Assembly: GCA_037367405.1 (NCBI GenBank)
Contig: JAZKJV010003357.1
Location: 744,001-808,000 of the forward strand
Direction of reading: 5' to 3'
Source: Ottelia alismoides
Taxonomy: Eukaryota; Streptophyta; Magnoliopsida; Alismatales; Hydrocharitaceae
Length of the DNA: 64,000 nt
Shown here: piece after piece, positions 1 to 11,799 of the stretch
How positions within the stretch are numbered: the stretch's first letter is position 1
How the letters are laid out: each line of letters begins with the position of its first letter
Notes under the pieces: generated by a model
Told to the model about the DNA's origin: nothing
Databases searched by the model: none
What the model saw: the letters and a program-made list of their open reading frames with translations, nothing else
Translations under genes and position numbers: made by a program

Positions 1-540
1 AGTTCGATCATGTATGCTATACAAGTAAATAAATAGCAAATAGTTCTCCTACTCATATTTGATTGCTTTCTAATTCTTGGATGGAGAGCTTAATTAAATA
101 ATTACGTTGAGGCTTTCTTTGGATTGCGACAACACCTCCACCTTTTTAGTAATTAAAACCCATTAAAGTCAATAAAACATGCACTCGAGTTGAGTTCCAC
201 CAGGGTTAGGGGTGAAACAAACTCAACACACCACGAATAAAGTCCAAGGTTCACAAAATACCTTCATGAGTTCTCGATTGAGAACCACTATAAAGACATA
301 TACATATGTAACAACAAAGTAACACAAAATAGCTATCTCTTTCTTTCAGGTAGACTTTTCGGCTCCTCTTAATTGAAGCATCCAGCTCCTCGCCTCCTCT
401 TTGTTCCAAACATCATCAGGTCACGGGCCCTGACACAAAGTAAAACGATTAATTCCAAATCATAATATGGCTATAACATAAACTTGCAACACCAAATATA
501 AAAACAATGCACCAACATAACAAGAAACAAATTGAACTAC
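1..540. other. Non-TE-looking flank, possibly the 3' end of a host gene
   Basis: This stretch has no LTR, MITE or transposase signature that I can recognise and is less AT-biased than the LTR that follows. A possible short terminal exon on the minus strand is listed separately; the rest would be its 3' UTR and downstream sequence. It is interrupted at 541 by an LTR-like sequence, so any gene here would be broken or have a very long intron. Confidence 0.35.
369..429 (-). CDS. Possible terminal coding exon of an unknown host gene
   Basis: Read on the minus strand, a pyrimidine-rich tract ending in TTTGTGTCAG precedes base 429 and looks like a good plant 3' splice site. Only one phase stays open after it: it gives ARDLMMFGTKRRRGAGCFN and then a TAA stop at 369-371. 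The short basic C-terminus is not one I recognise. Upstream on the minus strand lies only about 110 bases of intron-like AT-rich sequence before the LTR at 541. No upstream exon can be seen, so this could equally be a chance splice-like signal. Confidence 0.18.
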
Positions 541-2079
541 TAATGAATCCATGATTCAACATCTTTATTCTTTTATTTTAGTTAAAACCCTTGGTAAAAC
601 ACTTGTACATATTTGTTAATTATCAATATTTATCATTCTTCATTGATTTGTTAATATTATATATTTATCATTCTTTTACACCAAAATAAAAAAATAAAGA
701 ATAAAATAAAAAGAAAAGAAATAAATTTATGAAATAAATGCAGACTCACCCGAACCCCTAGACCATGCCAAGCATTGGAATGGTCAACAAGGAATAAAGT
801 AGGAGGAGATAGGGTTCATAACTTAGAATAGTCTAAGAAAACCAAAGTCAGTTGTACATATCAATCATTTTTCACCTTGTACATATGTTCATCTATTTTA
901 TTCAGTAATAAAACAACCTCAAATAACAATATTTACTTCTTAAAATTTTTTCATAATAATGTATATTATTTTATAAAATATCATAAAAATTATCTAATGA
1001 GTTAATAAATAAATACAATTTAGCTAAAAAGCTGCAAAAGCCAAATTTCTAGGTCCCTAACTATTTATAAAAAACCCCAAATAAACCAAATTCACTTTTA
1101 AACTTCATTTTGTAACTAATAGTATTTATTAAAAATACCAAAAAATCATGGAATAAATTGTATGAGTTTGGGCATTTGGACCTCTTGATCTATATGTAAT
1201 ATATGTATATAAAACTTCTTTATTTTCTATTTATTTAAATTAACTTAATTCTTTTTCTAAATTGTTCATAAAAATCACTAGAAAAATTCAAAAAATATAA
1301 CTTAAAAATAAATGTAAATAAATACCAATAAATCTCAAAACTAAGAGCTATAAAGCCCAAGTTCCAAAACTTATAACTCAGATGTCCGATTTGGATGTAC
1401 TCACTTTTAAAGTTTGTTTTGTAAAATTATCTATCAAATAAGAGTGGTTTTGCACAAATCAGAGTTAATGTGCAAAAAGTAGGTTTTGGGACACTATTCG
1501 TATACTTGTATATATGAATATATTGTATATATTTTTATTTATTTCTTTCTTCTATATATGTGCACATAATATATTTTTTAATTTTTTGTATATAATTATT
1601 TTATTTATAGAAAATTAAAAATAACAAATTAAAAATAATAAAAATAATAAATAATCTATTTATTATATAGGTATAACGTAACCATCTTATGTATACTCTT
1701 ATTTATTTGTACCATTAAATAAAAATTTAAAATTAAAATAACAATATATTCAAAATCCTTCATTTTTCTGTAAATAAATTAATTATTTAATTATTTGTAA
1801 AAATAATTTATTAAAATTTGGATTATTGTTTGTACAAGTATTTTATACCTATTAATAAATATTTTTATTCATTTTACCTTATTTAATTAATTTATTTAAC
1901 TTATTAAAAATCACCATAACATTATTCATTAAATTATTAACATTATTTATTTATATAATTTTTAATTTAAAATAATTTCTTATTTTATTTTATTTATTCT
2001 TTATTTAATCTGTTATTTTATCCTTATTCTTATTTTGTCCTTTTCCTCGGCCTCATCCAATTCGTCCATTCCAGATCTA

Positions 2080-2095
2080 TTGACCGCCCGGTCAA
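2080..2095. promoter_or_regulatory. Palindromic double W-box in LTR U3
   Basis: TTGACCGCCCGGTCAA is a perfect 16-bp inverted repeat made of two opposed TTGACC cores, the W-box bound by WRKY transcription factors. It lies exactly at the change from the AT-rich to the GC-rich half of the LTR. A TATTTAAG TATA-like box follows about 200 bp downstream at 2302. Regulatory function is inferred. Confidence 0.4.
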
Positions 2096-2301
2096 CTCAC
2101 CCCTCTCAGACATGGACCCAAATAATGCATGAACCCGCTTCTTCTCGATTTTTTCTGAACCAACTTCTACACCTGTTTCACTCGATTTTTCCACACTGAT
2201 TATAGCCCGAACATCCATGATTTTCTCCCGTATGTTTTTCACCTCAAAACACCTCATTTCACGAGCAAATCGCCATTTGACTTTTGCTCCATCTCACCCC
2301 C

Positions 2302-2308
2302 TATTTAA
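2302..2308 (+). promoter_or_regulatory. TATA-like box of the LTR at 541-3014
   Basis: TATTTAAG sits in the GC-richer half of the LTR, downstream of the W-box palindrome and in a CACCCC context. Plausible core promoter; no transcript evidence is available here. Confidence 0.3.
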
Positions 2309-3014
2309 GCATTTTCATATCTGAATTTTTAGGATCATCCACCTTTTTCTACGGTTTTCTTCCATTGTCTAGGTCCTAGAGAGGAGTGACAGTCTTCTCC
2401 TATGTTTAAGATTTGATTGAGAGCGAGGTGTGGTGTGATCCTTCGTCGGATGCATATTCCGCTCCATCGTGAAAAGCCTCCCATCATCGCAGTCAAGGCC
2501 ACAACTAGGAGGTTCACACCACCATCCACATATGATAAAATTCATCATCATCCATCCAATACCCATGTAATCTAGCGGTAGATTTCTATTTTCTTTCAAT
2601 TTTGATTTTAATATGATTTGTAGTAAGCTCATCACAATATATGCACGAAAACCCAAATCGACCTTGATTCTCCTTCATCTCTCTAGAACTGCTTCTCCAT
2701 AATTCCTCTCATACCTGATCACCTTAGGCCCTCACGGATCCGAGTCTGGAGCTTGATCTTCCACCATCATAAGCTCCTTTATTTATTTCATTATTTTCTC
2801 TATTACAATCAGACTGATCCCGGTGCTCAATTTCATGCAAGACATTACAGGTACAGGTCCACTGCTGGAACTCGAAGTTGATAAAGATCTGCACCATCGT
2901 GCTGATCATTTGGAGCTTTTGATCCGATTTGATCTGAAGCCTTCAGACATATACCACTGCCTGTGAATAACTCAAAGATCATGCATTAATCTGGGTCTCA
3001 ATTGGAGCATTCCC

Positions 3015-5554
3015 TGAAGGTTATGGACAAAACCTTAAGCGCATCGCAGAAACATGAAGATCGCATCATATGCAATCGGGAGTGACTAGTCGCACTTGTT
3101 GCTCAGGGCAGCGAAATTTAAAAAAGATTTTTAACGATGAAATCACATGAGCTAAGAACACTTCTCGGATCATTTCATCTAAACCACAAACAAGTATTAG
3201 ATTTACCTCGAAGCGTGGTCGCGATCGTGTCTCTAAAATAAGAGACCTCCTGTTTCAAGTCCAATCCAACGGAGGAGACGCTTGCGAGCGTGTTGATGAA
3301 ACGTGTGCTCCTCGTAATCCAAGTTGATGATCTAAGCGATGAATCTCCTGATCTCATCTCATGAGATCCAACGTCTTTTCAACGAGCAAGGCGCACCGAA
3401 GGAGATGGAGATCCATGAGAAGTCGAAGCAGCAACAAGACAGTGTAGCAGCGGCAACGACTCTCTCTAGGGAACCAAGGTTGACGGCCACAATGAGAGAG
3501 AGAAAGAATAGATGTTTGGAGAGAGAGAATTGTTTCTCATATTGTGTCTAAATAAAAGGCTAGGGCTACTCTTCTATTTATACTATTTTGGATGTCCATG
3601 GATCACAATCCACGTGCTCACAAATTCATTGGTTGAGATTGATTTGTGCTTTCAATCAATGGTCATGATCTTGTTGTGTTCTAGTTACTAACAACAAATT
3701 CATTGGTATTTAATTAAATCAAATATATTGAAATCAAACAATATATTTCAATTTAAATCACACAACCAAGGATGGAGTTAATTAGAATGACTGGGGCCCC
3801 ATTCCACATATGGGGTAGAAGTCCACCAAGTTGAAAGAGCTCAACTTGGTTGTCCGCCCTTGTATGGCAAGAAGGCTTCATCTCCATTTTTTGAGATATT
3901 ATTCTCCAACAATAATTCCACATATGCAATAGCTTTTATTTCATAGTTATTCATCAAAGAAATCCAAATTATTTTATGATAATTTCAATCATGCCATTAA
4001 CAAATTGTGAATCATATTCACACATCCAAAATAAAATATAAATTGCATTTACAATTAATTGTCTAATGTGAATCCAATTCACATCAACTATTAATTCATA
4101 AATATAAATTACAATTCTCTCTCTCTCTCTCTGACATATTATAAATCACATTTATAATATCCTCGAATAATATGGATATTGATATCCACATTATTCAGAT
4201 CCTCGATAATTAAATCACATTTAATCTTCATGGATGTCCATTCTCAAGAGCCCAAATAATATGAATCAAATTTATATTATTCATAATAAGTAAATCACAT
4301 TTAATTATATATTTTGCTCAATGCTCAGATACATTAATAATAATGGAATTACTCTTGAACTCTTTCAAGAACAATACACTTTCTTAGCGAATATTTGGAG
4401 ATAAGGATAGGGTGATTATATATTCCATGTATAGTGACTTGGATATTTAGATCATATCTCAAATTCAAATCTCGGGAAACTCCCATAGATGTTTGATTAA
4501 ATCAAAGTCGTAAATCTAATCTTCTCATTGCATCTGAATCACATTCAGATCACTATCAAAAATTTGGATAAAGATTATATTACTTATATATTGAGAGGAG
4601 TCACTAAAATCCAGACTCGTTTAACCACTCCTTCGGAATAAAAGCGTAATGGTTATACAATCGTTTATTCATCGTATCACCCTCGGTATTCCTGATACTT
4701 GTACATCATGCATACTAGAAGACCTAGAATAAACCTGAAGTTTAGATCTTATTTTGACGGTCTCCTTTAGGGTGTTATCATTAAGTTTCTCATTTGATCA
4801 TTTGGATTTGGTATCGATCATATACTTTCCAAAATCACGTATCATACCTGGGTATTGATCATATACTTTCCAAAAGCATATATCAAACATACAAATTCAA
4901 TCAAGCTTCCAAAGTGTGATGGTCGTTTACAGAATTTGATCCCAATATCTCTTAAGTGAGCTCATGTCTTCCGGTTCAGTATTGAACATGTATGATCCCT
5001 TTGAGAGATTGGATTGCTCATATGCCCTTGTATGCACATTAGTACACCGATGTATAGACCTTGATTAGGCCATCAACCTATTAGTCTGCCAAATGTACAT
5101 ACTCAAACATATAGTAATACATCTGTCACCGGTTAGAAGATGCATGCCTATATTGTGACAGCATGCGACATAGGTCTTGGTTATCTCGATCTCGTTAGGT
5201 CAACTCTTTGACCTAACTTATCTAACACCTCTGAATCTCTATTCCTATGCAGAGGACCTACATCAAGAAGTCTATTAGATATCAACCCATTAGCAAAAGG
5301 ATTACCATCTCCTACTCAGACTGGAGATCATTTGTAATAATCATTTAATGGTGCTTGATGAGTCCTCGATCTAACTCTTTAGATATTCATCCAATCAAAA
5401 GCCTCTATGATTCAACAATTGAATCAACAGCTGAATGATCATTAAGATAGCCATGGTGCATAACCGTAATTGTACTAAGGGACCTATTATGCAAATTGAT
5501 TATTCTTCATTTCAGATCAGGGAATGATTTTTGCAATAACATTTATTGCATAAT
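3015..5554 (-). mobile_element. 3' LTR of a minus-strand Ty1/copia element
   Basis: This LTR matches, by eye and along its length, the split LTR at 9033-38165 and the oppositely oriented solo LTR at 44863-47349. Read on the minus strand it ends ...CATAACCTTCA at 3015. Its other end is missing about 24 bases relative to the complete copies (TGTTGGACATGTG...) and is fused directly to integrase-coding sequence at about 5555. A TATA box on the minus strand lies at 3575-3582. The length is about 2.5 kb, long for a copia LTR. No 5-bp target duplication is visible between its outer end and the outer end at 38165. Confidence 0.8.
3575..3582 (-). promoter_or_regulatory. TATA box of copia LTR
   Basis: On the minus strand the sequence reads TATAAATAG, and the solo copy at 44863-47349 has TATAAAAG in the equivalent place (46799). 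CT-rich leader sequence follows. This is the probable U3/R core promoter of the family. Confidence 0.5.
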
Positions 5555-6060
5555 GGAGTAGTGAGATAGGAATGATATTCCTTTCTACATGATGTATTCC
5601 TTGAATTCATCTAATAAGTACTTGCCACCTTGGTTAGATCAAATACATTTCATCTTCCTTCAAACTTTGATTCTAAATCAAAATTGTGAAATCTCTAAAC
5701 TGTTCAAAGGTTTGATGAAGGGATGAAATCTCATATCACAAAAATCAGTAATAGATATCACATATCATTAATGTTTATTATGATATAGATGATCCACTAA
5801 CATCAATATGTTTGAGAACTTGAATACATATGCATCTTACACCCTTTATCAGATATTTTACTTTGAATCTCTATTCATAAGTATGTAAGTTTTGAACATT
5901 CAGAAAATCTAAAGTTCAATCTCTTACTAGTCTATTTATCTTATCAATAGACATATGTCCAATGCTTGATGCTAGATCATTGTCAAATGATCTTTATCCT
6001 CCTTTTGATCCTCTAAGGTTTAATTTTTCAGTATTTAGAAATGTTAATGAACTATTCGTT
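5555..6060 (-). pseudogene. Copia gag-pre-integrase and integrase remnant
   Basis: Translated on the minus strand, the segment at about 5990-5850 gives SIGHMSIDKINRLVRD followed by degraded sequence, which resembles the gag-pre-integrase domain (LGHxxxxR...L). The segment at about 5640-5555 gives SNQGGKYLLDEFKEYI, the copia integrase core around the second catalytic aspartate (usually SDRGGEYxxxEF). Here the aspartate is replaced (SNQGG), stops occur in frame, and the reading runs straight into the LTR. The rest of integrase, reverse transcriptase and RNase H are absent, so an internal deletion joined integrase to the 3' LTR. The element cannot move by itself. Confidence 0.65.
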
Positions 6061-6439
6061 AATTTTCTAATTTAATAGAGTTTTCTAGATGTTAGATTAC
6101 TCTCTGAAATATATCCATCATAACTCTTTATGATTAGTCTATTCCATAATACATGTTTATTTCCAACATTTAGAAATAAACAATGGGTGTATTCTAATAT
6201 CTAGGTCAAAGAGACAATCTCTAAGACTAAGGGCTCTCCCACTAAAAATATGTAGTCTATATATCCAATGGAGATCGTTGTAACAAGTGCATCAACATCC
6301 ATGTGTATTACTATTAAATCTTAAGATCAAATTTTCTAGTCTTCTAAAACATATGCAACCAATTTCAAGTGTTATTAGAAGAATGAGATACAATTATTAG
6401 ACTTTGATCTTATCTAATAAGCAAGTCAATTTCATTGAT
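6061..6439 (-). other. Degraded copia internal region (expected protease position)
   Basis: This lies between the gag tail and the gag-pre-integrase remnant, where a copia protease would be encoded. I could not find a convincing DxG protease motif; stops occur in all minus-strand frames. Confidence 0.35.
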
Positions 6440-6950
6440 TATATGTAGATGTATAATATGATGATGTACTATCTGAATCCTTCTCTATGGATCCTAGATA
6501 GTCTGTATAGTCATACCATTCATACATTAGCTTGTTGCAGTATTGACATTCATCCAACTTTTTGGATGCTATATGTGTGGAAATTACATAAGTACGGTCA
6601 GCTCTTTGACTTTCCTTCTTACTTAGGTCAGACCCATGCTTCCACTACGCTTTCTTCATCTACAAAAAAACCATTGCGTAAGACAAAGAATCTCTTATGT
6701 TGAACTCAAAAAATTTAATATAAGAGTATTTCAACATTTATATATGTTTCGTTTAATTCATATAATATGAATATTATGAAGCTTCATGAAAGATTGGAAT
6801 ATAGATAGTAGAATGATGACATTCATCGTATCTACATCCTTGTAAACTCTTAAAGACTTCGGTTCAGGTAGATTCTCAAACATTTTGTGTACATCTTCTC
6901 TTATTGAGCCACCATTCTGCATTATGCAGTGAACCATGCCATTCATGATT
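6440..6950 (-). pseudogene. Copia gag remnant
   Basis: On the minus strand the 62-codon reading frame at 6946-6758 contains VHCIMQNGGSIREDVHKMF, which resembles the copia gag (UBN2-type) motif in which a conserved SIREHVxKM segment follows a hydrophobic helix. Further on, at about 6655-6590, the frame WKHGSDLSKKESQ resembles the residues following the CCHC zinc knuckle (usually GHWKRNCPxY). The knuckle itself cannot be read cleanly. Frames are broken between these blocks. The order gag then integrase towards lower coordinates agrees with the minus-strand PBS at 9011-9030. Confidence 0.5.
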
Positions 6951-9010
6951 AAATGTCGAGAGCATGTATGTATGCCAAAACATCTTCTTATGTTTTATAA
7001 GGATTTTCGATAATTATGATCATCATCAACATGATACTTCCAAAGCACATTCAATATGAGATCAAGACTATAGAGATATACAAACCCAAGGTTGGTGTCC
7101 TATTGTCTATTTAATTATCATTCCTCATTATTATGAGGAAACTTGTACATTGTAACCATATACATTATGTGTCCAACTACAAGTACAATATCTTGATCAT
7201 GGATCAATCCATGATATTTTATTGATTAATATTGACTATAGTTTTTGAGTGGGTTTAATGTAGGTTATTGGAAATAAGATAATTTGCATAAATATATATA
7301 TTTTACTTTTATTAAGGATTTTATATCAAAGTTTTCTTGCCTTGTCAACTTTGAAAGTTCATTCCCTTATTTACTTTCAAAGTAAGAGACATAGTTACCA
7401 TTATATCTCAAGAAAGATCCAGAATCTCCTTCTTACCTTTGTTACATCCCAATAATATGAGAAACTGTAACTCGGATAAAAAGAAGTGGGAATTCATTCC
7501 TCCTTGCAAGTCCAACTTGCATTACTCAATTCGATCTTTAACACATGGGCCCATCACCCTTGAGGCAATGTTGACCCGTTTTTAATTGAATCAACTGTCA
7601 ACAGGTTTAGTACTTGTTATGCGTAATCCAATATCGCTTCAATAATATGAGGAACCGATATTGGAGTCACTACGCAGACAGCCTTATTCTTTCGAGAAGC
7701 AAAGAGCTCGATCTATGTGTTCTTGTATGCAGGAGCTGTCACTTCAGACAGGTGTCTCCTACATACAATCCATGGCGACAGAACCCTTTACCTTGACGGG
7801 AGACCATGGATGTCATTTATATGATCCTCTATGTCTCATTCAAATTTAATTAGTTATTGTGAATCATATTCACATAATAAATCCTTTCAAGGTAATTACA
7901 TCTATATTCATAATAGAGTATTCAATTGAACCTAATTCATTTAATCATATTAAATCAATTATCAATCAAATCATTCAACCAACAAACAGTTTGGGTTTGG
8001 TTGATAACATCATATAGTATAAGCTCTCATAAGTACTTATTATTTTTGTATTTTAATAGCTAGAGTACAACTAGATTTACTTAAATTATTCTTTCTCAAA
8101 AATAGATCCGACCAGTACACTCGAGTTATACTGGGAGGGAGCATTTCTTTGACATGCAAGGCGCTAATTAGTAAATCCTGTTGACGTACCCGAAGTAGAC
8201 ACCTTCACCATTCCGATTGAGAACAATACAAAATAATACCAATGTACTTACGGTGATATCGATCAACCTCGATGACCGACATTATACTATATATAGTAAT
8301 CATTCAGAGATGTAGACATCTTTAAAACAATTTTAAGGATCCTAAATTTCTAGTCATATCAAGCAAACATGTTCTTGATTTTGCATGTAAAAGTTTCCCT
8401 ACAACTATTGTAGGATAAACTAGGGTGTTCATGAAACATACTTTCAATGACCAATAATGTTTAATAAATTATTTTCATAAATATTAAGAATCAAATTAAT
8501 CAAGGAAAATTCATAATTTTCATGCTTTCCATTGAATGATAAACACACTAAGTAAGAAGATTTTATGATCCAATCATTATCCGACCAATCGCCACTAAAT
8601 ATGGAATATCTAGAGCAAATGGAATCAGAATCATGCAAAATAAATTTGAGGGATTTTCTGGTTTGATTCTCTACTTAGTCCGAGCATTATTTCATTTTTC
8701 ATGATGGGAAAATGAATAATTTTCTTATAGATCCTTGAATACATGCAAAAATAATATCGTGGTGGGAACTTTTCGAATTTTATTCATGCACTTCTACTAC
8801 CAATAAAAAGGCTAATATTTTTGGGATATATTTAGAATTTGTAAATACATTTTAAAAACCCAAAAATACATCCAAATAGTATTCAAACAATAATTTTTAT
8901 TTTAATAAAAAACCAATTCGAAACTTGCATCCAATGCAAAACAACGAGTCAACGTGCATCTGTTTTACAAATCCTTGTTCACCTATGGTTTTGGATCATA
9001 TCCAAGACCT
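6951..9010 (-). other. Unassigned leader region of the copia element
   Basis: This 2-kb stretch lies between the PBS and the gag remnant of the minus-strand copia element. It contains only short reading frames, of which none shows a domain I recognise. It is AT-rich with a somewhat GC-richer block at 7540-7830. It may contain a further degraded insertion, but I see no terminal repeats that would prove it. Confidence 0.3.
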
Positions 9011-9030
9011 CGAACCTAGTTCTGATACCA
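9011..9030 (-). other. Copia primer binding site (initiator Met tRNA type)
   Basis: The minus strand reads TGGTATCAGAACTAGGTTCG, matching the usual plant copia PBS TGGTATCAGAGC complementary to the 3' end of tRNA-iMet, with the GAGC to GAAC difference. It starts two bases inside the LTR end at 9033. This fixes the element's orientation as minus and identifies the split LTR as its 5' LTR. Confidence 0.75.
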
Positions 9031-9032
9031 CT

Positions 9033-9881
9033 TAAAGTTTATGAGAAAAATCTTAAGTGTGTCACGGAAGCTTGAAGATCGCATCATATGTGATTGGGAG
9101 CTACTAATCATACTAGTTGCTTAAAGCAGTGGGTTTTAAAAAAATGATGAACCACATGATCCAAGAACACTTCTCGAATCGTTTAATCTAAACCACAAAG
9201 TAGATATCGGAATACCTCTTGAAAAATGGTTGTGATCCAAGTCTCTAAAGCAAGAAACCACCTATCTCAAGTTCGACCCAACAGAGGAGACGTGTGAGAG
9301 CGCGTTGATGAGACATGTTCTTCTTGCAATCTAGGATGTAGATCTAAGCGATGGATATCGTGATTTCATTACACAAAATTTGAGTTCTTCTTTTCATACA
9401 CGAAACACCGAGGAACGCGAAAATCCACGAGCAGTCGAAGCGGCAGCACTACGGCGTAGCGACGACGACAAATCCCTCCGAGTCAAGAAGTAGACCTCCA
9501 CTCTTGACAGAGAGGGGGCGTGTATGATAATGGTGAGAAAGAGAGAGAGAGATCTTGTGAATTATATTGTGGTAAAGAAGAGATAGGATTGCCTCTTCTT
9601 TTATAATATTTTAGGAGTCTGTGGATTACAATCCATGGACAACACACAATCAATAGTTGAGATTATTTTGTGTTTCTTTCAATGATCATGATTTTGTTAT
9701 AAAAAATACAAAAATAATTAGTTAAATTAATTAATATATATATTGAATAATCATCAATATAAATTAATTCAATCAAATCAATACATAGTAAAGGATTATG
9801 AAAGGAGGCAAGCTCCTTTCTATCAAGGGGGAGGACGACTACCTTGAATTAGGACTAAGGGCGGTCGTCCACCCTTCCATT
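9033..9881 (-). mobile_element. 5' LTR of copia element, segment 1 of 3
   Basis: This is homologous to 3015-3900 of the 3' LTR, with shared blocks such as GAAGATCGCATCATATG and CTAAACCACAAA. It is interrupted after 9881 by the CACTA transposon and resumes at 17195. The three segments together total about 2.55 kb, matching the uninterrupted copies. Confidence 0.8.
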
Positions 9882-10160
9882 CACTACAAAAAAAGCGCGA
9901 TTGGCGTGCACACGTAGGCGTGCACTGGGAGAGCACACGTGCTCGCTCAAAGCCTAGCGTGCACTTAGGCTGCACATGTGCTCGCCAGCATGATCGCCCT
10001 TTTGAATCGGTAGGAGCTGGCATGTTTTCGTAAATGGGCGAGCACTTTAATAGCACAAGTTCCCGTCCGGACGTGCTCGCCAAGTTGAAATTTAAGGCGC
10101 GATGGAACGGGCGCGTGCCATTTTCGGGCGAGCACATAAATGTGCTTGCTCGCGCCCGTA
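9882..10160 (+). repeat. Left TIR and subterminal repeats of the CACTA element
   Basis: After the terminal CACTACAAAA come many copies, in both orientations, of GAGCACATGTGCTCG-like and GCGTGCAC motifs, for example near 9930, 9965, 10035, 10065 and 10125. In the En/Spm family, subterminal repeats of this kind bind TNPA. The GC content is much higher than in the surrounding LTR. Confidence 0.8.
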
Positions 10161-11389
10161 AACAGAACGTCGGGCGTCCCTAGCACTCATTCTTGCATGA
10201 GTTCCTCCCTGTTTTTCCCCCTCCGGCGACAAGAGCTCCGCCGGTGTCGCGTCGAGGGCTTTCCTTTTGGCCATTTAATCGCACAAACACCCATCTTTAG
10301 GTATATCTTATCATCCTTTGTCTTTTTTTTGCGTATTTCATTCGTTTTTATACTTATTTTAGAGGTTTAGGGTTTTGATTTTTTGATTTTTTTGTTCTTA
10401 AATTTAATCTCACTAGTTGTTAATCTCATTGCTTATGCTTCCTATAGTTGTTTAATATGTAGTTTTATTTATATTTGAGTAAATTTTTGTCTAATATAGA
10501 TGAAGTATTATAGGCATGTTAAATGCTTGATTAAATGACACAACAAGTAAAGTGCTTAAATAGTGATGTAGGTGAATGTTGATATAGATGGGATGAGAGA
10601 TACATTAGTTTCATAACACTAGGTTCATTGAAAAGTGTCATAATACTAGTTTAATAACATTAGGAATGTTGATATATAGAAGTGCCATAACACTAGTTTA
10701 ATAACACTAGGTTCATTGAAAGAAGGGATGGGAGATACAAATCCTTTGAGAATAAGAATTATTTAGTGGATGTAAAATTAGACATTTATTTAAGTTAAAA
10801 TTGTTGGCGCGTGATAATAACTATAAATAGAAATTTTGTATCACATTAAATTCTAGTTAATGTGATTAAGTATATCACATTAACTTATAATTAGGTTGAT
10901 GATAAATCTAAAATACTATCCATTAATTATTAAAAAATTGTACAAAATCATTTACACACAGTGTGTCCCTCCACACCGGGTGGTGTGTGGCCCTGCACAA
11001 TGGGAGGCGTGTGCAACACATTGGAGGATTTGATCACCTCTAACTGTGTTATATTTTTTTATTTTTTCACAGCACTATTGGACTCACTTTGGGATGTTTA
11101 TCCCAGACCAATGGTCATGGATTTTGATGTTTGCAGGTTTAAAATTCGTTTTTTTTGCAGGTGCCCATCAAATATTAGTGACCCAAGCACTTTATTTGGC
11201 ACTAAATTAGGATCACACTTATCCCAATCTCCATCGTTATCCAACTAAATTTACGTAATTGTCCGGCTAATATAAATTAATAAATATTTAAGATTGTTTT
11301 ATAGTCCCATTTGTAGCACGTACAAATGTATGATGTAATCTTAAAGTATTACATTTATGTTAGCTTTCCTTAGTTCGGAGATCCCGGAC
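10161..11389 (+). other. Upstream leader region of the CACTA transposase genes
   Basis: A GC-rich block to about 10310 ends in CATCTTTAG followed by GTATATC and could be an untranslated first exon and its splice donor. The rest is AT-rich and intron-like. At 10600-10725 there is a local duplication: a phrase close to AACACTAGGTTCATTGAAA and a TTTAATAACA phrase each occur twice. No coding region is evident. Confidence 0.4.
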
Positions 11390-11675
11390 TAAGGGGGTCC
11401 GTAAGGATTCAAACTTACTAAAAGGTGATCGTTGTCACAAGCTCTTTACTTCTTACGGAAATTCGGTTCATAACCCCTTCCTCTTCGGTTTACCAAATCA
11501 ATCATAGTTTACTATCGAAATAATCACTAATATGATTATTTTGAATATTAATTGCGATTGATTTATGAGGTATACGGGAGAGGTGCAGGGTTATGCTGCC
11601 GAATTTTCGTTAGAAATAAACAAGCTTGTGACAACGATCATCTTTTAGTAAGTTTGAATCCTTATAGACGGGCTC
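11390..11675. repeat. Imperfect long hairpin upstream of TNP2
   Basis: The outer arms are nearly perfect: AAGGATTCAAACTTACTAAA at 11404 pairs with its complement ending CTTA near 11664, and GATCGTTGTCACAAGCT pairs with AGCTTGTGACAACGATC. Inner portions pair less well (AAATTCGG, CATAACCC, AAATCAATC with their complements), so each arm is about 125 bp around a loop near 11535. It lies in the presumed leader or intron just before the TNP2 start. Confidence 0.75.
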
Positions 11676-11799
11676 AAGTGATAACATAATTAAGACACTT
11701 CTCTTCTTATCTTTTATCTCAATAATGGGATACGTTTAAGTATCCACACATATTTTCCTGGATTTGACATTATAAATTGTTTAATTCAGGTTGATCAAT

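Larger units (their letters stand above)
541..3014 (+). mobile_element. Divergent Athila/Tat-like LTR, truncated
   Basis: The start (TAATGAATCCATGATTCAAC) and the block near 770-830 (CCCGAACCCCTAGACC..., GTCAACAAGGAATAAAGTAG) align by eye with the beginning of the Athila LTR at 17760 and with its block near 17960-18020, but with many substitutions. The first 1.5 kb is very AT-rich; at about 2040 it changes to GC-richer, promoter-like DNA. No coding region is visible. The homologous U5 end is not seen: the copia LTR at 3015 interrupts or abuts it. It is either a solo LTR or the remaining 5' part of a longer element. Confidence 0.6.
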
